A DNA stretch of 64,000 bases, taken from positions 89,090 to 153,089 of the forward strand of contig NZ_LMHC01000022.1 in assembly GCF_001427665.1 (NCBI RefSeq). Reading direction: 5' to 3'. The DNA is from Caulobacter sp. Root655. GTDB lineage: Bacteria; Pseudomonadota; Alphaproteobacteria; Caulobacterales; Caulobacteraceae. The position numbers were made by a program, and so were the translations under genes. The notes under the pieces were generated by a model, which saw only the letters and a list, made by a program, of their open reading frames with translations, did not search any database and was not told where the DNA came from. Shown here piece after piece: positions 23,453-31,900 of this stretch; positions within the stretch are counted from its first letter, which is position 1, and each line of letters opens with the position of its first letter.

Positions 23453-23533
23453 TTTTCCCGGCGAAGGCCGGGACCCAGATTCATCAGGAGCGGCTCGTGG
23501 GCTTCACCTGGGCCCCGGCCTTCGCCGGGGAAG
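23453..23533. repeat. Type-2 palindromic element, copy 2 (diverged)
   Basis: TTTTCCCGGCGAAGGCCGGG on the left and CCCCGGCCTTCGCCGGGG on the right are imperfect inverted arms that match the central part of the element at 1611-1737. It occupies most of the gap between the second DUF4139 gene and the transglutaminase gene. Confidence 0.75.
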
Positions 23534-23680
23534 TGGAGGAAGGGGGCGGCGATTCAGAGGCGAGAAATCACGCTCTAGAACGCCGCGATGGACTTCATCC
23601 ACAGCAGGGTGGAGAAGCACTGACGCCTCGGTGAACCTTCGCCCCGGCGGGCCGCTTTGACGGCTCACCAGGGAACAGCC

Positions 23681-24457
23681 ATGCGCGTACAGATCGAAGC
23701 GCGGCTCGACTACGATTTCCCCCGGCGCGTGGAGTCGCTGCTGCAGATCGAGGTCGCGGTCGCCGACGACCAGACGGTGGTCGAGGAGCGGCTGAGCTTC
23801 ACCCCGCCCGTGGCCTTCACCCGCCGCGACGACCCGGCCACCGGCGAGCGCCGCGTGGCCTTCACCTGCCAGGGCCGGGTGGAGATCGCCTACCACGCCA
23901 CGGTCGAGATCGCCGCCCGCGACATGGACCTGGCCGGCGCGGCCCAGCACGCCATCGCCGACCTGCCGGTCGAGACCCTGCCCTATCTGCGCGGCAGCCG
24001 TTACTGCCCGTCCGACACCTTCGAGACCATCGCCAAGCAGAAGTTCGGAACCTCGCGCGGCGGCGACCGGGTGGCCGCCGTCGCCGCCTGGATCGCCGAC
24101 CACCTGGAATACCGCCCGTGCAGCGACGGGCGGACCACGGCGCTGGAGACCTATGTCCAGCGGGCCGGCGTCTGCCGCGACTTCGCCCACCTGGCCATCA
24201 CTCTGTGCCGGGCGAGCGACATCCCGGCCCGGGTGGCCAGCGTCTACGCCCCGGGCCTGCAACGGCCCGACTTCCACGCCGTGGTCGAGGTGTTCGTCGG
24301 CGGCCGCTGGCGCCTGCTCGACCCCACCCACCTGGCCCCGGTCGACGGCCTGGTCCGCATCGCCTACGGCCGCGACGCGGCCGACGTGGCGTTCCTGACG
24401 ATCTTCGGATCGGCGACGATGATGGCGCAGAGCGTGGCGGTGACACAGGTGGGGTAG
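23681..24457 (+). CDS. Transglutaminase-like family protein
   Basis: The protein of about 258 residues has an N-terminal beta domain followed by the transglutaminase-like core. The Cys-His-Asp triad is visible as Cys near 165 in RAGVCRDFAHL, His near 198 in DFHAVVEVF, and Asp near 214 in LLDPTH. These bacterial proteins are thought to act as peptidases or cross-linkers. I start at ATG 23681 because AGGGA lies 8 nt upstream; the longer frame from 23657 adds no conserved residues. No signal peptide is visible. Confidence 0.87.
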   Translation: MRVQIEARLDYDFPRRVESLLQIEVAVADDQTVVEERLSFTPPVAFTRRDDPATGERRVAFTCQGRVEIAYHATVEIAARDMDLAGAAQHAIADLPVETLPYLRGSRYCPSDTFETIAKQKFGTSRGGDRVAAVAAWIADHLEYRPCSDGRTTALETYVQRAGVCRDFAHLAITLCRASDIPARVASVYAPGLQRPDFHAVVEVFVGGRWRLLDPTHLAPVDGLVRIAYGRDAADVAFLTIFGSATMMAQSVAVTQVG

Positions 24458-24558
24458 GGCGCGGCGGCAGCCCCGAAGGTCTTCCCCGGCCAAGCCAAAG
24501 GATCGAATAGCCCTCTTCTCCGTCCTGCTCACCCAAAGACTTGGGCGCCGCCGCCATT

Positions 24559-24587
24559 GTGTCACCCGACCAGTGTGGGCGTGACAC
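24559..24587 (+). promoter_or_regulatory. Inverted repeat and candidate promoter upstream of the aroG leader
   Basis: GTGTCAC (24559-24565) and GTGACAC (24581-24587) are exact inverted copies 15 bp apart. GTGACA at 24581 could double as a -35 element with GCTCTA at 24600-24605 as -10, 13 bp apart, as in Caulobacter sigma-73 promoters. This would put the transcription start only a few bases before the leader-peptide ATG. Confidence 0.4.
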
Positions 24588-24616
24588 GCGGCAAACTTGG
24601 CTCTAAGCTCGCATCC

Positions 24617-24700
24617 ATGATCCTCGCCGCCAGCCAACAGCTGTTTTGGTATTTTAGCTATCCGACGCCTCTGGCGCCGGGAGGGGATCGTTCGGCCTGA
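24617..24700 (+). CDS. Leader peptide of the DAHP synthase gene
   Basis: The frame is 27 codons from ATG 24617 to TGA 24700. Codons 10-15 (24644-24661) read Phe-Trp-Tyr-Phe-Ser-Tyr, which puts all three aromatic amino acids within six codons. This is the classic design of an attenuator leader peptide. A terminator hairpin (24727-24756) and a plausible antiterminator lie just downstream, and the next gene is the aromatic-pathway entry enzyme. There is no strong Shine-Dalgarno before the ATG, so it may be leaderless or weakly translated. Confidence 0.75.
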   Translation: MILAASQQLFWYFSYPTPLAPGGDRSA

Positions 24701-24726
24701 ATTCAGCGCCGTCGAATGTCTTCACC

Positions 24727-24756
24727 AGCCGCCAGGGTTCCCCGGGCGGCTTTTTT
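24727..24756 (+). terminator. Attenuator terminator upstream of DAHP synthase
   Basis: AGCCGCC (24727-24733) pairs with GGCGGCT (24745-24751), with an inner GGG/CCC pair, followed by six Ts. The left arm can instead pair upstream: CTCTGGCG (24669-24676) complements CGCCAGGG (24730-24737) over 8 bp with one G-U. That upstream segment can in turn pair with CGCCAG (24628-24633) in the leader peptide coding region. This gives the usual three alternative structures of an attenuator. Confidence 0.8.
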
Positions 24757-24795
24757 CATGGCCGTCCGGACGCCCAGATTTCCCGGAGTTACGCC

Positions 24796-25893
24796 ATGCC
24801 GTCCTCGACCGCCGCCAGTCTCGTCTCGCTACCCGTCCCCACCGATGACCTACGCATCCAGCGTCTTCAGACCCTCAGTCCGCCCGCCCAGGTGATCGGC
24901 GAGGCGCCGGCCACCTCGTCGACCGCCGAGATCGTCGGCGACGCCCGCCAGGCCGTGCATGAGATCCTGAACGGCCGCGACGACCGCCTGGTGGTGGTCA
25001 TCGGCCCCTGCTCGATCCACGACCCCAAGGCCGCCATCGACTATGCGCGCCGCCTGGCCGTCGAGCGCGAACGCCACGCCGGCGAGCTGGAAGTGATCAT
25101 GCGGGTCTATTTCGAGAAGCCGCGCACCACGGTCGGCTGGAAGGGGCTGATCAATGATCCCGACCTGGACGGCGGGTTCCGGATCAATGAAGGCCTGAGG
25201 CTGGCCCGGCGGGTGCTGCTCGACGTGTGCGCCCAGGGCCTGCCGGCGGCCTGCGAGTTCCTCGACGTCACCACCCCGCAATATATCGCCGACCTGGTGG
25301 CCTGGGGCGCGATCGGGGCGCGCACCACCGAAAGCCAGATCCACCGCGAGATGGCCTCGGGCCTCTCCTGTCCGGTCGGCTTCAAGAACGGCACCAACGG
25401 CGACGTCAAGGTGGCGGTCGATGCGGTGCTGGCCGCCGCCCAGCCGCATCATTTCCTGGCCGTGACCAAGGAGGGCCGCGCCGCCATCGCCACCACCACG
25501 GGCAACGCTGACGCCCACGTCGTGCTACGCGGCGGCAAGGCGCCCAACTACGACGCCGCCAGCGTCGCGGCGACCGCCGAGGCCCTGACCGCCGCCGGCC
25601 TGGCGCCGCGGATCATGGTTGACGCCAGCCACGCCAACAGCGGCAAGAACCATGAGAACCAGCCCGCCGTCGTGGCCGATCTCTGCGCCCAGGTGGCGAC
25701 CGGACGCTCCGCGATCATGGGCGTGATGATCGAGAGCAACCTCGTCGCCGGTCGCCAGGACATCATCCCCGGCAAGCCGCTGACCTATGGCCAGTCGGTC
25801 AGCGACGCCTGTGTCGACTGGCAGACCTCGGTGCGGTTGCTCGATGATCTGGCGGCGGCGGTGCAAGCCGGACGCCAGGCCATGGAGCGCTAG
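24796..25893 (+). CDS. aroG: 3-deoxy-7-phosphoheptulonate (DAHP) synthase, class I
   Basis: The enzyme condenses phosphoenolpyruvate with erythrose-4-phosphate, the first step of the shikimate pathway. Class-I motifs are visible: VVVIGPCSIHDPKAA, VYFEKPRTTVGWKG, GARTTESQIHREMASGLS, PVGFKNGTNG, and DASHANSGKNH near the C-terminus. The 365-residue length is normal for the AroF/G/H type; the symbol aroG is the closest general label, and which feedback class it belongs to is not visible. Upstream lies an attenuator with a Phe-Trp-Tyr leader peptide, so transcription is expected to rise when any charged aromatic tRNA is scarce. Confidence 0.93.
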   Translation: MPSSTAASLVSLPVPTDDLRIQRLQTLSPPAQVIGEAPATSSTAEIVGDARQAVHEILNGRDDRLVVVIGPCSIHDPKAAIDYARRLAVERERHAGELEVIMRVYFEKPRTTVGWKGLINDPDLDGGFRINEGLRLARRVLLDVCAQGLPAACEFLDVTTPQYIADLVAWGAIGARTTESQIHREMASGLSCPVGFKNGTNGDVKVAVDAVLAAAQPHHFLAVTKEGRAAIATTTGNADAHVVLRGGKAPNYDAASVAATAEALTAAGLAPRIMVDASHANSGKNHENQPAVVADLCAQVATGRSAIMGVMIESNLVAGRQDIIPGKPLTYGQSVSDACVDWQTSVRLLDDLAAAVQAGRQAMER

Positions 25894-25905
25894 ACGCCAC
25901 GCAAC

Positions 25906-25930
25906 GGCAGGACGCACGCGGCGTCCTGCC
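25906..25930. other. Strong hairpin after aroG
   Basis: GGCAGGACGC (25906-25915) pairs perfectly with GCGTCCTGCC (25921-25930), loop ACGCG. No T-run follows, so it is a candidate transcript end or 3' stability element shared with the convergent autotransporter. Confidence 0.6.
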
Positions 25931-25990
25931 GGCCGCGCCCGTGGCAAGGTCGGCGTCGGCGGCTCTCAAGGGCTCTGGCCCTGGTCGCCT

Positions 25991-28900
25991 TTAGAACGCC
26001 AGCCTCAGTCCCACCGTGCCCTTCAGGCTGTAGCTGTGGCCGAAATCGTTGATGGCGGTGTCGGCCGACGCTTCGGTGTAGAGGCGAAGGCTGCCGACGG
26101 TCAGGGTTCCGCCGACGCCCAACTCGCCCCAGAGGCGGTCATTGGCGCGCGTGACTGGCGTGGCGGAGACGTTCGACACGGTTCCATCGAGCCACTCGTA
26201 GCTGAGATTGCCCACGGCATAGAGATGGCTGTTGGCGTCTTGCCGATTGATGGCCAGGCCCCAGCGGCTCTTGAGACTTTCGCCGCGGCCGGACGAGACC
26301 TCCGCATCGTTCGGATCGGCGAACCGGTCGAACCCGACAGTCGAATAGATCACCTGGACCTGAGGCGTGAACGACAGCTTGGCGTCGATCGGCGAACGCT
26401 TGCCCAATTCGACGCTGTAGGCCTGACCGTGGCCGTCATTGCCGTCGGTTAGCGCGCCGAGCACCGTGGACCTGAGATCGCTGTCGAACCAGGTCGCCCG
26501 GACCTGGCCGTCGACATAGAAGCCTCGGGGGCCGTACCAGCTGAGCGTCGCGCCGGCGCTGTAGTCCTTGGTCTTGATGCTCCCGTCGCCAAACACCGAG
26601 CCGATCTCCGCCTCGGCCTCGCCAAGGCCGGCGAGCACGCCCAGCACCAGGGTGGCGTCTTCGCGCTCGCTCAGCACATGGTCGGCGCCGAACTCCAGGT
26701 TCCAGCTGTCGAGGTCGAGATCGGCGAGACTGGTCGAAACGGTCGCGTTGGGGCGGTAGCGGTTGGCCTGCACGCGGCCCCAGAGGCCCGAGCGTTGGCC
26801 GTCCTGCGTCGTCCCCCACTGCCGCTCGCCGATGCGCTGCTGCATCGTGCCCAAGGCGTTCAGCGCCAGCATCGTCTGGCCGTAGGTCTCGTAGACCGGA
26901 ACCCCGGGCTGGTAGAGTGGAACCTGCGGCCCCCCGCCGACCAGCAGCGCCGAGCGCAGATACCAGTCGCCATCGGCGGGCGTGGCCACGCCGCCCTTGT
27001 ACAGGCGATAGCCATAGGCGCCGGCGATCACCGCCGGACTGCCCTGGAACTGATAGTCGCCGCGCAGGGTGAACGCCCCGTTCGAAGCGCCGGCGACGTC
27101 GATGATCTTGACGCCTTCGACGGTCTGGGCGCCCAGTCCGTTCCGGTTGGTCAGGACGACCTCGGTGGCGCCTGACGTGTCGCCATTGACCACCAGCCGG
27201 TCGGTCGGGGACGCATCCCCGCCGAGCGCGGTCGCGATCTCGAGCGTGCCGCCGTTGCCGGCATAGCCGCCCGTCAGGGTCAGAGTCCCCAGCGCCTCGC
27301 CGCCCGGCGCGACCACGCCGATGTTGACGACGCTTCCGACCCGGCCGACGCCCTCCAGCCGACCGCCCGCCGCGACGGTGGTCGCGCCGCCCAGCACGCC
27401 GTCCACCGTGAGGGTCCCGGTCCCGACGATGGTCGCGCCCACATGGGCCCCGCCGTTGCCGACCAGCAGCAACGCGCCGCCGCCCGTCTTGGTCAAGGTC
27501 CCGCCGCCCGAGAGCGCGCCGGTGAGGGTGAGCGTCGTGCCGCTGGCCGTCGAGATCGCGCCGGCGCCCGCGACCGCGAAGCCGCGCGCGCTGGAGAGGC
27601 TGGCGCTGGTCGCGAGCGTCCCTCCGTCGAACGTCACGGTCCCGGCGGCCGCGCCGAGATTGGCGTCGCTCGAGATCTGCAACACGCCACCATTGATCAG
27701 CGTGCCGCCGGCATAGCTGTTGGTCCCGCCGAGCACGAGCGTCCCGGCGTCGGTCTTGGCCAGTTGCGAGGCGCCCGACAGCGCCGCGTTGATCGTGGCG
27801 GTGTAGCCGGCCCCGGCCGTGCTGCCGTCGCCCACGCGGATCGTCGCCTGCGACCCGGTCAGCGCGATCGCGCCACCGGTGATCGTGTAGCCGCCGGTCG
27901 CGAACTGCAAGCCCGCCGCCGACACCTGGCCAAGGCCATTGTCGACCGTGACCGTACCGCTCGCGCCACCAAACACCGCGAAGGCGCCGTTGGAATAGGC
28001 CGCGTTCACCGCGCCGCCGGTGTCCGTCCAGTTGTCGCCGCCGCTGGCTTGCCAGACGCCGCCGCCGCCGTTGATGGCGCCGTTGTTCCTGGGGCCAGCC
28101 GCCCCGTCCCAGAAGTTGAGCGCAAGGCCCGAGGCGTTGACCAGGTTCACCTGGCCCGCGATCGAGGTCTGTACCGTGACAGCGCCGCCCGCCGGCAGCG
28201 CGCCAAGGGTCAGGCCGTTGTCGGTGAGCGCGCCGCCATAGTTGATCACGCGGTAGACACCGGCGCCGAACGCGCCGCTGGCCGGTACGGTCACGTTGAT
28301 CGTGCCGTCGAGCGTGAGGTCGCCGCCGACATTGACGAGGTCGTTGAGCGCTCCGCCCGCGAAATTCGCCTGGCCGAATTCATAGGCGAGGATGGCGGCC
28401 GACCCGATCGCCAGATCGCCGTTGATCGTCAGCGTGCCGACGCCCCCCGCGCCCGGCGCCAGCGTCCCGTTCAGGCTGACGTCTCCCCCGATCGCGCCGA
28501 CGCCGCCCAGCGTCGCTCCGCCGCCGACGGTCATGAGCCCCGTGGCCGCGCCGTGGTCGCCGTTCACGAGCAGCGTGCCCTGGCCGATCGTGGCGCCGCC
28601 GGTGTAGCTGCCGGCGCCGGCCAGCACGAGCGTGCCGGCGCCCGCCTTGTCGAGACTGCCCGCGCCGGCAATGCCTCCGGTCAGGGTCAGCGTCGTGCCC
28701 GCGTCGGTGGAGAACACGGCCTGTCCCAAGAGGTTGACCGCTCGGGCCGAACTGACGTCGGCCGTGGTGTTGAGCGTCCCGCCATTGAAGCTCAGGCCGC
28801 CCGCGGCCGCGCCGAGATTGGCGTCGCTCGCGATCCGCAGCGTGCCGCCGTTGATCGCGACGCCGCCGGTGAAGCTGTTGGCTCCGGCGAGCACCAGCGT

Positions 28901-31900
28901 GCCGAGGTCGGTCTTGACCAGCTGAGCGGCGCCCGCGATCCGCGCGTCGATCGTGGCGGTGTAGGCCGAGCCGCCAACCGTGCCGTCGCCGACACGGATT
29001 GTCGATTGCGGCCCGGTGAGCGTCAGCGCGCCGCCGATGAACCGATAGCCGTTGCTGGCGAACTGCAGGCCCGAGGCCGTGACCGCGCCGAGACTGTTGT
29101 CGATACTGACCGTGCCGCCCGTGCCCGTGAAGATCGCGAAGCCGCCGTTTTCATAGGGCGCGTTCACCGCGCCGGTAGCGTCCGTCCAGCTGTCGCCGGT
29201 GGCGGCAAGCCACGCGCCGCCGCCGCCATCGACAGCGTTGTTGAATTTGTTCGACGCGGGGCCGCTGTCCCAGAAATTGAGGACCGCCGAACCGGTGTTG
29301 ACCAGGTTCACCTGGCCCGCGACCGAGGTCTGAACGAACACGTCGGCGCCCGTTGGTGTCGTGCCGATCGCCAGCCCGTTGTTGGTCAGCACGCCGCCAT
29401 AGTTGGCGATCCGGTAGAGGCCGATGTCGAACGCGCCGCCTGGCGTGATCGCGACGTCGACCGTGCCGTCCAGCGTCAGGTCGCCGCCGATATTGACCAC
29501 GTCGTTGAGCGGGCTTCCCGCCGCGTTGGCGGCGCCGAAGTCGTAGGCGAGCTTGGAGTCCGCGGCCAGCGACAGGTCGCCGTTGATCCTCAGCGCGCCT
29601 GCTCCGCCGGCGCCCGGCGCCAGCGCGCCGCCATCGGCCACCGTCACGTTTCCGCCGATCGTGCCGACGCCGCCCAATGTCGCGCCAGACGCCACGCTGG
29701 TCAGCGCCGTCGCGCCCGACTGGTCGCCGTTGATCAGCAGCATGCCCGAAGTGACGTCGGTCACGCCGGCATAGCTGTTGGCGCTCGTCAGGATCGTCGT
29801 GCCCAGTCCCGCCTGATTGACCGAGCCGCTGCCCGAGATCACCCCGCCCAGGCTCAGCGTGTTCGAACGATTGAACGCGAGCCGGCCGTTGTTGACGACA
29901 TCGCCGGTGACGCTCCCGGTCACGCCGCCGTTGCCGAGCTGCAGCATGCCGGCGTTGATCGTCGTGCCGCCGGTGTAGCCGTTGTCGGCCGTGAGGAAGA
30001 GCGCTTCGGCGCCGTCCTTGATGAGTGGGCCGACGCCCGAGACCGCGCCGCGGAGCACCAGGGCGCTGTCGGTGAGGAACGTGCCGGCGCCCGCGAGATT
30101 GACGGCCCGGTCGGAAGTCACGCTGAAGGTGGTGGTGCGCAGCGTGCCGCCGCTGAGGGTGACGCCGCCGGTCGCGGCGCCCAGATGGTCGTCGAGCGAG
30201 ATGCTGATCGCACCGCCGCTGATGGTCGTGCCGCCAACGTAGCTGTTGAGGCCGGTCAGGGTCAGCTCGCCGTCGCCGAGCTTGGTGAGCGAGCCGGAGC
30301 CCGAGATCACGCCGTTCAGGGTCAGGGCGCCCGAGCGGTTCACCACCAGCGCGGCGTTGTCGACGATGTCGCCGATGATGCTGCCCGTCGCGCCGCCATT
30401 GCCGATCCGCAGCACGCCGCCCTCGATCCGCGTGCCGCCCGTGTAGGTGTTGTCGCCCGTGAGCGCGAGCGTGCCGAGGTCGGTCTTCACCACCTGGCTG
30501 GCGCCGGTCAGTGCGCTGGCGATGGTGGCGGTGTAGCCCGCGCCCGCCGCGCTGCCGTCGCCGACGCGGATCGACGCCTGCGGCCCCGCCAGCGCCACCG
30601 CCTCGCCGGTGATCACATAGCCGTTGCTGGCGAACTGCATGCCCGACGCGGTGACCGCGCCCAGGGTGTTGGAGACGGTCACCGTTCCCGGCGCGCCCGA
30701 GAAGATCGCGACCGCGCCGTCCGAATAGCCTGCGTTGACCGCACCGTTCAGATCGGTCCAGTTGTCGTTGCCGCCATGGGCCTGCCAGACGCCGCTGCCG
30801 CCATTGACCACGCCGTTGAACTTCGGTCCGGCCACGCCGTCCCAGAAGTTCAGGTTCAGCCCACCGACATCGACCAGGTTGACCTGTCCGGCGACCGAGG
30901 TCTGGACGAAGGCCGTCGCGCCGGGCGGCAGCGCGCCGATGGTCAGCCCGTTGTTGGTCAGCGCGCCCGCATAGTTGAGGACACGGTAGACGCCGGCGCC
31001 GTAGCTGCCGCCCGCGCTCTGCGTCACGTCGATCGTGCCGTCCAGGGTCAGGGCGCCGCCGACATTGACCAGGTCATTGAACGCGCCGCCCACCACGCCG
31101 GCCTGACCGAACTCGAAGGCGATCCGCGAGGCGCCGCCGAGCGTGAGGTCGCCGTTGATCGTCAGCGTGCCGACACCGGTGTCACCCGCCGCCAGCGTGC
31201 CGCCGTCCGCCACCGTCACGTTTCCGCCGATCGTGCCGACGCCGCCCAATGTCGCGCCGGACGCCACGCTGGTCAGCGCCGTCGCACCCGACTGGTCGCC
31301 GTTGATCAGCAGCGTGCCCGACGTGACGTCGGTCGCGCCGGCATAGTTGTTGGCGCCCGTCAGGATCGTCGTGCCCGGTCCCGCCTGGCTGACCGAGCCG
31401 CTGCCCGAGATAGCCCCGCCCAGGGTCAGCGTGTCCGAGCGATTGAACCGTAGCGCGCCATTGTCGACGATGTCGCCCGCGACGCCGCCGGTCGTGCCGC
31501 CGTTGCCGATCTGCAGCGCCCCGCCGGTGATGGTGGTGCCGCCGGTATAGGTGTTGGCTCCAGTCAGGGTCAGCGCGCCGACGCCCAGCTTGGTCAGCGA
31601 ACCGCTTCCCGAGATAACGCCGTCCAGCGCGATGGCCCCCGAGCGGCTCACCACCAGCGCGGCGTTGTCGATGATGTCGCCGGTGACGCCGCCGGTCGCG
31701 CCGCCATCGCCGATCTGGAGCGTGCCGGTGTCGATCCGCGTGCCGCCGGCGTAACTGTTGGCGCCGGTCAGCACGAGCGTGCCCAGATCGGTCTTCACCA
31801 GCTGGCTCGCGCCCGTCAGCGCCGATCCGATCGTCGCGGTCATCCCCGCGCCCGCCGCCGTGCCGTCGCCGACCCGGACGATCGATTGCGGCCCGATCAG

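Noticed and set aside
23681..24457. Longer start of the transglutaminase gene at 23657
   Set aside because: The extra residues are unlike the family and the ATG at 23681 has a good ribosome site.
27443..31453. Very long plus-strand open frame (about 1336 codons) opposite the autotransporter
   Set aside because: It is the mirror of the repeat-rich autotransporter coding strand; its sequence is Arg/Ala/Asp-rich with no domain, and the minus strand has a full domain set.
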